From Accumulibacter sp. (GTDB lineage Bacteria; Pseudomonadota; Gammaproteobacteria; Burkholderiales; Rhodocyclaceae): a DNA stretch of 64,000 bases. The notes under the pieces were generated by a model, which was not told where the DNA came from, ran no database searches, and was given only the letters and a program-made list of their open reading frames with translations. The position numbers and the translations under genes are program-made. Below are positions 9,009-17,223 of this stretch, piece by piece. The DNA lies in contig JAFLDO010000016.1 of NCBI GenBank assembly GCA_017302455.1, forward strand, positions 1 to 64,000. The letters run 5' to 3'. Position 1 is the first letter of the stretch; each line of letters begins with the position of its first letter.

Positions 9009-9540
9009 TCAATCTGATGCTGAGAGCATGGCAGATTGCATTCGATAGGCAGATTCCATGGCTTGGCGCCGCCGTCGATGCCTATCGATGATGGATGCCG
9101 CGAGGTCTTCGTCGGTGACGATCTTGGTGGGCAACCGATGGCGCATGATCTCCACCAAGTCGCGGCAGGAGAGAAGTTCGGCCGTATCGCGATGGGCTAT
9201 GCGCTCCTTGGCCAGGAACATGGTCGCGATCATGACCAGGGCCATGTGATGGTGCCACGCCTGCCAGCGGCGGACCTGATACTCGGCCATGCCGCAGGCG
9301 CTCTTGGCCTCCCGGAAGGACTGCTCGACGAAATGGAGCGCTCCCCGCATTTCCGCCAGACGGCGCAAGGAAGCGCTGGGTTTGGCATTGGACAGGCCGA
9401 ACTTGAGTTTCGTCCCATCGAGTTCCCGTCGTGCCAGGAGATGCCAGCGGCTCGCCGACGGCGCGCCGACGGCGCCTCGCCGTCCCAGACCCATACCCGC
9501 TGGGTGAGATGGTCGGCCATCACCTCGCCCTTCTCGCCGT
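9009..9540 (-). pseudogene. IS701/IS4-type transposase, C-terminal fragment, frameshifted
   Basis: Two minus-strand frames together give the C-terminal part of a DDE transposase. The 5' part reads VMADHLTQRVWVWDGEA (ending near 9460) and the 3' part reads ARRELDGTKLKFGLSNAK, HFVEQSFREAKSACGMAEYQ and RRWQAWHHHMALVMIAT. The FVEQSFREAKSACGM segment carries the terminal catalytic Glu region of this group. The frameshift lies in a GC-rich duplicated stretch (GCGCTCGCCGACGGCGCGCC...) around 9440-9475. The N-terminal half is missing: the frame meets the C terminus of the GT2 gene at 9545. Family label is from remembered sequence. Confidence 0.7.
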
Positions 9541-9544
9541 CATT

Positions 9545-10597
9545 TCAGTTGTCGATCTTAGTACGGGCACCGCAGCTCGTCTCCGTCAGCGACGTGATTG
9601 GAATCCGCGGCTCGCTCTGGATGTCGAAGTGCAGCCAAGACAACGTCAACTGGGTGCCCAGGATTGCCGGCAAAGCTGCAAGCATCACCGTACCTGCGGT
9701 CGCCGGCGCACCCATGCGGGTCGACGTGATCCACTCGCTTACCCCGAATGCGATACTAAACAAAATCAGTAGCAGCCCAATGACTAACTCGACCGAGGCC
9801 AGCGAGAACCCCCGAACAAAGTATGTGTAGAGGACGCGCCTTGCGAAGTTCACCAAGTGTCCCCTGAGAAAAGTGCCAACGACTCGCATTGGCCTCAGGC
9901 TCGACTGCTCATCCGCGTAAACGGCTTTCATCGGAAAGTCGGCGACCACCGCACGCGCTAGCGCAAGCTGAAACAGCATGTCCGACTCGAAGAAGTAACG
10001 CTTGCTGACCCTAGCCAGGTCACAGCGCTGGAGCGCCTGTCGCGACACCGCCGTAAACCCATTCGTTGGGTCGAACACCTGCCAGTAGCCGGTCGACAAT
10101 TTGGTCAAGAACGAAAGCACCGCATTACCTACCAGCCTGACCGCAGGCATCTGCCGAACGCCGCCTAGGAAGAAGAAACGATTGCCCTTAATGTAGTCCG
10201 CGTGCCCAGCTAGAATCGGCGAGATCAGTTCTGGTACAAGTTCGGGCGCCATTTGACCATCCCCGTCGATCTTCACCACGATCTGGGCTCCGTCGCGTAA
10301 CGCACAACGGTAACCTTCGCTTACAGCCCCGCCAACACCCTGGTTTACCGCCAGACGAATGACGTCGACCCGAGGGTCCCGGCAGACGCTCTGCACAAGG
10401 TCTGCAGTGCCTTCTGGGCACGCGTCGTCAACGACATAGATACGCTCCACCTCCGGCCCGATCCTTTCGATGACTCCCACGATCTTGTCGCGCACCCTGA
10501 AGCATGGGACTACCACGGCAATGCGGACTTTCGGCGTAGGTACGGGCTGCAAGGCCGCTGTCTCGAAGGAGCAGGCACGCACGGTTTCACTGTCCAT
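9545..10597 (-). CDS. GT2 family glycosyltransferase, polyprenyl-phosphate sugar synthase type
   Basis: 350 residues. The N-terminal GT-A domain resembles dolichyl-phosphate mannose synthase: VAVVVPCFRVRDKIVG, VVDDACPEGTADLV, and the metal-binding VKIDGDGQMAPELVPELI. Two C-terminal membrane segments follow (about 264-290 and 302-326). Enzymes of this type transfer a sugar from a nucleotide donor to undecaprenyl phosphate. The product would feed the adjacent GT39 enzyme across the membrane, with the small SMR-like protein between them as possible flippase. The 3' end meets a transposase remnant, so the last ~20 residues may not be original. Starts at ATG 10597, overlapping the previous gene by 11 bp. 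Confidence 0.8.
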   Translation of the reverse strand: MDSETVRACSFETAALQPVPTPKVRIAVVVPCFRVRDKIVGVIERIGPEVERIYVVDDACPEGTADLVQSVCRDPRVDVIRLAVNQGVGGAVSEGYRCALRDGAQIVVKIDGDGQMAPELVPELISPILAGHADYIKGNRFFFLGGVRQMPAVRLVGNAVLSFLTKLSTGYWQVFDPTNGFTAVSRQALQRCDLARVSKRYFFESDMLFQLALARAVVADFPMKAVYADEQSSLRPMRVVGTFLRGHLVNFARRVLYTYFVRGFSLASVELVIGLLLILFSIAFGVSEWITSTRMGAPATAGTVMLAALPAILGTQLTLSWLHFDIQSEPRIPITSLTETSCGARTKIDN

Positions 10598-10943
10598 AAA
10601 CCACCACCATCAGACCGGCCATTACCAGTGCCGTTCCTACCATCACGCTGCCGGAAATGCGCTCGCCGAGCAACCAATTCGCGAGGATTGGTGTGACGAC
10701 GAACGCGAGCGCGACGAAAGGGTAAGCACGGGAAAGAGGCACTTTCGACAGAATCCACGTCCACAGGAGCGTCAGTGCCCCGTAAAGCGCAAGCGCAAGG
10801 ATGAACCGGGGTTGAAGAAACAGTGCCACGACGAAGCTTCCCCCTCGTTCGCGCGCGTCCTCGGCCGCCATCTTAAATAGGATCTGACCCGACGCTAGCA
10901 TCAGCGAATAGGCCATGAGCATCGCTACAAGCCACGGCCTCAC
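10587..10943 (-). CDS. Small multidrug resistance (SMR/EamA)-like four-helix membrane protein
   Basis: 118 residues with four predicted membrane helices and little else. It begins MRPWLVAMLMAYSLMLASGQ, contains LSRAYPFVALAFVVTPILAN and ends in a hydrophobic helix followed by VVYGQ. Length and helix pattern resemble EmrE-fold proteins such as ArnE/ArnF, which are proposed to flip undecaprenyl-phosphate-linked aminoarabinose. Its position between GT39 and GT2 genes, with 4-bp and 11-bp overlaps, supports a flippase role for a polyprenyl-phosphate sugar rather than drug export. Role is inference from context. Confidence 0.75.
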   Translation of the reverse strand: MRPWLVAMLMAYSLMLASGQILFKMAAEDARERGGSFVVALFLQPRFILALALYGALTLLWTWILSKVPLSRAYPFVALAFVVTPILANWLLGERISGSVMVGTALVMAGLMVVVYGQ

Positions 10944-12514
10944 TGGGGCCCCTCTCTGGTGGTACGAGGCGCCACAGCACGGACAACAAGCAAGTTACCG
11001 CGCGGGGCTGCCAGCTTAGCGCGCAGCCACTCCGGGATGAAGGTGGTACCGCGTATCGCCGGCACGAGGAACGCCGGCAACGCCGTTGGGCCTTCGATTC
11101 TGCGCACTACCGCCCACTCCGGTCTGACCTGGAGTGCGGGTAGCATCGACTCCGGCGTTAGGCGGTTGGGAGCACCGATGCGCGATGGCACGACGAAGTA
11201 AAGCGCACCGTCAGTCGGGGGGGCGCCCACGACCTGTTCCGGCGGGACCCCGGCCCAGTGGAGGAACTCCGACGCATAGCGTGCGGTGTACGGATCAGTG
11301 AACACCGGCTCGTGGGAACTTGCCGCGAATGCGGCGAGTTCCCGCTCTTCCAAGCGCGGGTTGTTGTTCTGCAACCCTATCCCCGCGAAGTTGGCTGCGA
11401 CGACACAACTCACCGCAAACCAGAGCCGGCGGGGGTGGGTCACTGCGGTCTGATGCACGCACAGGAATGCCGCCGAGCCGACGGTAAAGAGCCACGCCGG
11501 CGCGATGTAGTACCGCCCAAGTAACTTGATTCGCCACAGGGTTGCGACCACGAAAAGAAACCAGATCATCCCTGCGGAGAGCGCAAGTCTCTGCAATTCG
11601 CGCGCCGCCGGGCGGTCATGGGCAGCCACCGATGGTCGCCCGCTCACCGCAACCAACAAGACCGCGAAGAAGACCCAGTAACCCAGTCCGAAGAATTGGC
11701 GGGCAAGCACGAGCAGCAACGGATCAAGCAGCGGATGCACACGAAGCGACCCGCTACTGTCGACGCTGAAAGCCGGCGCCACTGGACGGTCGTTCGACGA
11801 GGATATACCGTTCAGTAGGAGGGAGAACCGTAACAGCGGATCACCACCTGCAAGAGCATAATACAGGGCCTCGGATCCGAGCACGGCCAAGCCCCCCACC
11901 ACAACCCAAACAATCTGCCCACGACCGATCCGGTGACCCAGAAGAATCGCCCCGGCGACGAAGATTCCCAACGCCATGACCGTCTCGCGGCCACTGAACG
12001 CCAGTGCTAGCGCTACACCGCAACCGAAAAGCGCCTCCGCACGCAGGCGGCCACCTTGCCAAGAGTAGAAAAACAACCAGAACGCAACCGAGGCCCAGAA
12101 GAGCTCAGCGATATCGGCCGTTGCGTTCGTGGCAGCGGTAACGACCACAGGAAAGGTGGCGAAAACCGCGCACGCGAGAAACGCGACCGTCCGATCGGCG
12201 CTCCGACTAACGCACACAAAGGTCAGCCCAATCGTCGCGAAGTAGTAGACGGTACTCGGCAAGATCACAGCGAGCTCACGGTCACCGAACAAACTGATTG
12301 ACAACGCAATCGGCAAGGAGATCGAGTGGCGAACGCGGCCAAAGTGGTCTGGCAAGTACCATTCCTCCTCGAGCCACTTCAACGCGGCCGAGTAGTAGTA
12401 TTGGTCGTCACTCGCGGTGAAACCCACCCAACCAATGGTAACCGCGATCACCGCAATCAACGACACGAACGCGAATTCGCGCGAAAAAACATCGACGAAC
12501 AAGCCGCGTTTCAT
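10940..12514 (-). CDS. GT39/ArnT-like membrane glycosyltransferase
   Basis: 524 residues with an N-terminal helix, a periplasmic loop containing the acidic ASDDQYYYSAALKWL motif expected for the GT-C active site, then about ten hydrophobic segments and a C-terminal soluble domain (from about 385). This is the architecture of ArnT/PMT-type transferases that take sugar from undecaprenyl phosphate on the periplasmic side. It starts at ATG 12514 after an AT-rich leader and overlaps the SMR-like gene by 4 bp. With that gene and the GT2 gene it forms a self-contained three-gene glycan-modification module within the inserted block. Confidence 0.75.
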   Translation of the reverse strand: MKRGLFVDVFSREFAFVSLIAVIAVTIGWVGFTASDDQYYYSAALKWLEEEWYLPDHFGRVRHSISLPIALSISLFGDRELAVILPSTVYYFATIGLTFVCVSRSADRTVAFLACAVFATFPVVVTAATNATADIAELFWASVAFWLFFYSWQGGRLRAEALFGCGVALALAFSGRETVMALGIFVAGAILLGHRIGRGQIVWVVVGGLAVLGSEALYYALAGGDPLLRFSLLLNGISSSNDRPVAPAFSVDSSGSLRVHPLLDPLLLVLARQFFGLGYWVFFAVLLVAVSGRPSVAAHDRPAARELQRLALSAGMIWFLFVVATLWRIKLLGRYYIAPAWLFTVGSAAFLCVHQTAVTHPRRLWFAVSCVVAANFAGIGLQNNNPRLEERELAAFAASSHEPVFTDPYTARYASEFLHWAGVPPEQVVGAPPTDGALYFVVPSRIGAPNRLTPESMLPALQVRPEWAVVRRIEGPTALPAFLVPAIRGTTFIPEWLRAKLAAPRGNLLVVRAVAPRTTREGPQ

Positions 12515-12833
12515 CGCCGTGCCGAGCGAAAGCGGTAGGCGCTACCGCATGCACACATGTAGTTCATGAGAGCACATGACCAGTTCATGATCTATAACCC
12601 TTTGAATTCTATAATTCTTCTGGAGTCCTGCGCGGTCAGTCGAATGCGGGCTCTTGGTGGGCCACCACCTGATGAACTCCGAGAATCGCTGCCGGACTAC
12701 ACTCGCCTGCGTGACAGAGCTTCGTCGATGACACCCGTGTCATCCCAGCCACCAGCCATCCCCGCAGAAGGCTGCGCATCCTACTCTCGGACCTGCCTGA
12801 CGATTTGTAGATGGGATTCACCGTATCGGAACC
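12515..12833 (-). other. AT-rich leader and vestigial sequence upstream of the GT39 gene
   Basis: No gene is seen here. Positions 12580-12625 are markedly AT-rich compared with the surroundings (contains CTATAACCC and TTGAATTCTATAATTC), so a promoter for the three-gene block reading left is plausible; no confident -35/-10 pair can be assigned. The right part (12640-12833) has no recognised homology. It continues at 12834-12860 into the first codons of a lost dehydrogenase copy (MKISIFGLG, ATG 12860), which is then replaced by unrelated sequence. Confidence 0.5.
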
Positions 12834-12991
12834 GCCCAAACCGAAGATACTGATTTTCATGCGAGTTTCCCTTTGCTTTGCGAGAAGTTCCTGATGCAGC
12901 GGTCGATGATCTCGTCCAGCCTTGCCATCGAATGCGGCCAGGCATGATTGCTGAGCATGCGTTGCCGTCCGGCCACCGCCAGTCGCTGCCG
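12834..12991. repeat. 158-bp direct repeat, copy 2
   Basis: Exact copy of 8516-8673. It contains the 3' end of the intact glycosyltransferase gene and the first nine codons of a dehydrogenase gene that does not continue. The copy-to-copy distance (start to start) is 4318 bp. Confidence 0.9.
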
Positions 12992-14071
12992 TTCCGCCGG
13001 ATCATCCAGGATCCGCAGAATCGCTGCAGAATATTCTTCGCACGTGTCGGCCACAAGGAAATGCTTCACGGACTCAGCGTCGACGCCGCCCGCCGCAACC
13101 CGGCTGGTCACTACCGGGACGCCCATCGCCATCGCCTCGAGAATCTTGTTCTGCGTACCACGGGCGATATTGAGCGGCGCCACCATCACCGCCGACTGAC
13201 GAACGAAGGGACGCACGTCGGGGACCGAGCCGGTGACGGTCACGCCGGGCAGATCGCCCAGCTTGCGCATCTCCGGCGAGGGGTCGGCACCAATGATCAG
13301 CAGCTTGACATTCGGCCGACGCGACCTGAGCACGGGCCAGATCTGCTCGCAGAAGCGCGCCATGCACTCCTGATTCGGGTAGTAGTCCATGCGGCCGATG
13401 AAGCTGATCGTATCCGCGTCATACGGCTCACCCGAGGGACAGAAGAACTCCGCATCGACGCCGTTCGGAAACCAGTCCGTCGCGACACCCGTACCATAAC
13501 CCTCGAGCGTCTCCCACTCGGCCCGCGTAGTCGCCGTGCACAGGTCGAACAGCTTGGCCAGACGCTTCTCGGCCGCCAGCATCTTTTTGCCTTCCAGCCG
13601 ATAACCGAGAGACAGCGGAAAGGGCTTGTAGTTGGCGTATTCGAGCCATTTCTGCGAATCCATGTCACCGAAGTCGAGGATCTTCGGGACATCGCGGACC
13701 TGTTCGACGTACTGAGCGACCGACGAACAGTGGACAAAGATGAGATCCCACCGCTGCGCGCTCAGCAGTCGGCGCACGCGTTGCCGCAGCGACGCCGAAT
13801 AGAAGTAGCCCATCGACGAAGGCTTCGCCAAGGGCAGGCGAGCGACCATGCGCAGCGTCTGCACTGGGTCGGAAACCTGCGCCATTTCAAACGCCGCACA
13901 ATGCGGTGCGATGCCGCGCCCTTCTTCGGCTTCCTCGGGTGAGCGGGCCAGCGAACAGACAGTCACCTGGTGGCCGCTGGCCGACAGATGGCGGATCATG
14001 TTGAATGGCCTGATCTTGCCACCGCGCTTGGGCGGAAAGGGAAAACGGTGGCAAACGTAGAGAATGTTCAT
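12857..14071 (-). CDS. Exosortase A system glycosyltransferase (TIGR03087-like)
   Basis: 404-residue GT4-type enzyme. It opens with NILYVCHRFPFPPKRGGKIR, the family's Gly-rich acceptor loop, and has the FIGRMDYYPNQECMARF domain hinge and the KILEAMAMGVPVVTS donor-site motif. It corresponds to the first of the sugar transferases regularly found in exosortase A loci. Its start overlaps the upstream amidotransferase stop by 4 bp, and its stop overlaps a vestigial dehydrogenase start at 12860, implying that dehydrogenase originally followed it directly. A damaged partial copy lies at 8539-8983. Confidence 0.88.
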   Translation of the reverse strand: MNILYVCHRFPFPPKRGGKIRPFNMIRHLSASGHQVTVCSLARSPEEAEEGRGIAPHCAAFEMAQVSDPVQTLRMVARLPLAKPSSMGYFYSASLRQRVRRLLSAQRWDLIFVHCSSVAQYVEQVRDVPKILDFGDMDSQKWLEYANYKPFPLSLGYRLEGKKMLAAEKRLAKLFDLCTATTRAEWETLEGYGTGVATDWFPNGVDAEFFCPSGEPYDADTISFIGRMDYYPNQECMARFCEQIWPVLRSRRPNVKLLIIGADPSPEMRKLGDLPGVTVTGSVPDVRPFVRQSAVMVAPLNIARGTQNKILEAMAMGVPVVTSRVAAGGVDAESVKHFLVADTCEEYSAAILRILDDPAERQRLAVAGRQRMLSNHAWPHSMARLDEIIDRCIRNFSQSKGKLA

Positions 14072-15993
14072 GCCACGTAACCCTTCAGTTCGTCGGCAAC
14101 GTCGCCGGGATCGCGACGATCGAGATAGATCCGGCTCCAGATCTCGAGGTTCATCAAGGCCAGCAGGATGTCGGTGCCGTCTATCCGGTTGGCTTCGTGA
14201 TCGGATATCAATTGCTCGACCATCGACTGCCGGAACAGACCGCGCGTGCTCACCACCTCGGCCGCCAGCAGTCGTCTTAGCAAGGGTGCGAGTTCGCGTT
14301 TGAGCCAGGCGCCCATCGGCGTGCCGAAGCCGCGCTTCTTGCGGTTGAGAATGTCATCGGGCAGCAGGTCGGCAAGCGACGCCTTGAACAGATGTTTGAG
14401 CCGACCATCACGTACCTTGATCTGCGCCGGCATCCCAGCGGCCAGTTCGACCAGTTCGTGATCGAGCAGCGGCACTCGACATTCGAGCGAGACGGCCATG
14501 CTCATCTTGTCGGTAAGCAGGAGCAGATCATCCGGCAACTGCGTCTCGGCATCTACCGCAAACATCCGGTTCAATTCGTCCTCGTTGCCGGCCGCCGCAA
14601 AGGCGCGCGCCAACGGATCGGTGGCGACGGCCCCGGGCTCCAGCAGCAGCGCCGCTACGCCCTGGCGATCGAGCACCTGCAGGTAGCTGCGATAGCGCTC
14701 ATCAGCGGTCATTTCCGCTGATGCCAGAAAGCCCTTGGCCAGACGCAGGGTGTTGAGGAAACCTGTATGACGGTCGGCCGGCAGGCGCCCGGCAGCAAAG
14801 CTCGCAGAACGACGCAGCCATTCCGGCAGGCGGCTATAACGCCTGCCATAGTGACCGCCAAGGTAGCGGCGGTAGCCGCCGAACAGCTCGTCGCCACCGA
14901 CCCCCGAAAGGATGACCTTGACGTCCTGGCGCGCGAACTCGGAAACCAGGAAGGTGGTGATGAAGGCTGTATCCGACAAGGGCTCGTCCATGTGCCACAG
15001 CAGCTTCGGGAGTAGCGCGACAACATCGGGACGAACGAGAATCTCGCGGTGCCGGGTCGAAAACAGCTCGGCGACGCGGCGCGCATAGGGTAGCTCGTTG
15101 TACAGCGCCTCCGCTTCGCCACCCGCGAAGCCGATGGCGTAGGTGCGAATCGGCTGCTCCGAATGCCTGGCCATGCAAGCGACGACCGCGCTCGAATCGA
15201 CACCGCCAGACAGGAAGGCACCGATCGGCACGTCACTGACCATCTGCATGCGAACCGACTCCTCGAGCTGGCTCCGCACTCGCCCGGCCCACTCACCCTC
15301 GGAGAGCCCCTGGGTAAGACGTTCCGGCAGACGCCAGTAGCGCCACTCGCGCACCTGACCGCTTTCCACGGCCAGCAGGGTCGCAGGCGGCAGCTTGCGA
15401 ATCCCCTTGAAGATGCAGCCCGGCGCAGCCACGTAACCAAGATGCAGGTAGTCGGCGATGACGCCGCGGTCGAGTTCGGCGCTGACCCCCGGCAAGCCCA
15501 GCAAGGCTTTGGCCTCGGTGGCGAAAGCCAGCCGCCGCGAGTCCTGCAGCACGTAGAGCGGTTTCACGCCGAGTCGGTCGCGCCCGATCAACAAACGGCG
15601 CCGACGCGCATCCCAGAGAGCGAAGTCGAACATGCCGTTCAGCCGGAGAACGAAGTCGTCGCCCTCGGCGTCATAGAGGTGCAGCAGTACCTCACAATCC
15701 GAGCCGGTCTTGAAATGGTAACCCTTGCCCTGCAGTTCTTGACGTAGCTCGCGAAAATTGTAGATCTCGCCGTTGCACACCAGCCACAAGGTTTCGTCGA
15801 CGTTGGATAGCGGTTGATGACCTCCGGCCAGATCGATGATCGACAAACGGCGCATGCCGATCCCGCACGGGCCGTCAAGATGGCTACCCTCGTCGTCCGG
15901 GCCGCGATGACGCGTCCGATCGCCCATGGCGGTCAAGGTTCCAGGCTCGACGCTGAGCCCGTCAAAACGATAGATGCCGTGAATACCGCACAC
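14068..15993 (-). CDS. Asparagine synthase-like glutamine amidotransferase
   Basis: 641 residues, class II glutamine amidotransferase plus AsnB-type synthetase domain. Cys2 is the N-terminal nucleophile after Met removal (MCGIHGIYRF); RHRGPDDEG and NGEIYNF are glutaminase-site motifs. The PP-loop SGGVDSS is at 262-268. In EPS and O-antigen loci such enzymes (WbpS type) amidate the carboxyl group of uronic acids rather than make asparagine. The nearby GDP-mannose 6-dehydrogenase supplies a uronic acid, making that role likely. Overlaps the downstream glycosyltransferase by 4 bp and lies 15 bp after the previous gene. Confidence 0.85.
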   Translation of the reverse strand: MCGIHGIYRFDGLSVEPGTLTAMGDRTRHRGPDDEGSHLDGPCGIGMRRLSIIDLAGGHQPLSNVDETLWLVCNGEIYNFRELRQELQGKGYHFKTGSDCEVLLHLYDAEGDDFVLRLNGMFDFALWDARRRRLLIGRDRLGVKPLYVLQDSRRLAFATEAKALLGLPGVSAELDRGVIADYLHLGYVAAPGCIFKGIRKLPPATLLAVESGQVREWRYWRLPERLTQGLSEGEWAGRVRSQLEESVRMQMVSDVPIGAFLSGGVDSSAVVACMARHSEQPIRTYAIGFAGGEAEALYNELPYARRVAELFSTRHREILVRPDVVALLPKLLWHMDEPLSDTAFITTFLVSEFARQDVKVILSGVGGDELFGGYRRYLGGHYGRRYSRLPEWLRRSASFAAGRLPADRHTGFLNTLRLAKGFLASAEMTADERYRSYLQVLDRQGVAALLLEPGAVATDPLARAFAAAGNEDELNRMFAVDAETQLPDDLLLLTDKMSMAVSLECRVPLLDHELVELAAGMPAQIKVRDGRLKHLFKASLADLLPDDILNRKKRGFGTPMGAWLKRELAPLLRRLLAAEVVSTRGLFRQSMVEQLISDHEANRIDGTDILLALMNLEIWSRIYLDRRDPGDVADELKGYVA

Positions 15994-16008
15994 GATGGGG
16001 CCTCGGAG

Positions 16009-17223
16009 TCAGATGGATGGATTGCTGCGGTCGTAGCGGGCCAACGCCCGCCGGTAGACATCGCGGTAGCAGGCCACGCTGGCTGCCCAGGTCCGCTCTA
16101 CCTCGACAAAACGGCGTGCCTGCATACGAACTTGCGACCACAGCGAGCGCCTGACCAAGATATCTTCGATCGCTGCCGCGAGAGCGGCAGGGTCGCCGGC
16201 ACGGAAGAGGAATCCGGTCTCGCCGTGGCGAATCAACTCGCGATGCCCGCCGACATCGGAGGCCACCAGCATCCTTCCCTGTGCCATCGCCTCGAGTGGC
16301 TTGAGCGGCGTTACCAGTTCGGTCAGCCGGATGGGCAGGCGCGGATAGGCGAGTACGTCGATCAGTTCGTAATAGCGTTGTACGTCTGCGTGTGGAACAC
16401 GGCCGGTGAAGATGACGCGATCCTGCATACCGGCAGCCGCCGCCTGGGCCTTGAGATTGCTTTCCTGCGGCCCGCCGCCGACCAGCAACAGACGTAGCCG
16501 TGGATGCCGGGGCAGCATTTGCCGGGCTGCCTCGATCAGGAGGTCAAGGCCTTCATAGCCGTAGAACGATCCGGCGAAACCGACGACGGTCGCACCCTCT
16601 AGCCCGAGCGATCGGCGAAGATCAGCGTCCGGCTCGGCGCCGAACTTGAACAGGCTCACGTCTACCGCGTTCCGAATGACGGTGATACGCTCCGGCCGGA
16701 CGCCGCGGACGGCAATGTCGGCGCGAAGCCCGTCACAGATCGTCGTCACCTGGTCCGCCGCACGCAGTGCCACGCTCTCCAGCGCGCGTGATACACGGTA
16801 GCGGAGACTACCTTCTACCGTCGTGCCATGATCGACGGCCGCGTCCTCCCAAGAGGCACGCATCTCATAGACCACCGGCAAGCGCCGGCGGCGCCCGACC
16901 CACAGACTCGGCAACGCGTTGAGGACCGGCGAATGCGCATGAATGAGGTCCGGCTGCGTGTCGCGGATGACATCTTCCAGGCGAGCAGCGGTCAAGCGCA
17001 TCTGGGCGAGCAGGCCTGTGCCTTCCGGACTCGGTGTGCGGTGGAAGAGCCAGCCATCGACCTCGTCCCGTAGCGCGGTCGCCACCCCCTGCTTTGGCGT
17101 CGTCAGATGTACCGTCTGCCAGCCAAGGGCGCGCTGCTCACGCAGGATCGCCAGCGTCCGAAAGCTGTAGCCGCTGTGCAGTGGTAGCGAGTGGTCAAGG
17201 ACATGCAGAATGCGCAGGCTCAT
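16009..17223 (-). CDS. Exosortase A system glycosyltransferase (TIGR04063-like)
   Basis: 404-residue GT4 enzyme beginning MSLRILHVLDHSLPLHSGYS, the characteristic start of the third exosortase A-associated sugar transferase family as I know it. The N-terminal acceptor domain carries RALGWQTVHLTTPKQG. The donor domain has GFAGSFYGYEGLDLLIEA, LRLLLVGGGPQE and LKPLEAMAQGRMLVASDVGG. It sits between two amidotransferase genes, overlapping the upstream one by 4 bp. It would add a sugar to the growing lipid-linked repeat on the cytoplasmic side. Confidence 0.88.
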   Translation of the reverse strand: MSLRILHVLDHSLPLHSGYSFRTLAILREQRALGWQTVHLTTPKQGVATALRDEVDGWLFHRTPSPEGTGLLAQMRLTAARLEDVIRDTQPDLIHAHSPVLNALPSLWVGRRRRLPVVYEMRASWEDAAVDHGTTVEGSLRYRVSRALESVALRAADQVTTICDGLRADIAVRGVRPERITVIRNAVDVSLFKFGAEPDADLRRSLGLEGATVVGFAGSFYGYEGLDLLIEAARQMLPRHPRLRLLLVGGGPQESNLKAQAAAAGMQDRVIFTGRVPHADVQRYYELIDVLAYPRLPIRLTELVTPLKPLEAMAQGRMLVASDVGGHRELIRHGETGFLFRAGDPAALAAAIEDILVRRSLWSQVRMQARRFVEVERTWAASVACYRDVYRRALARYDRSNPSI

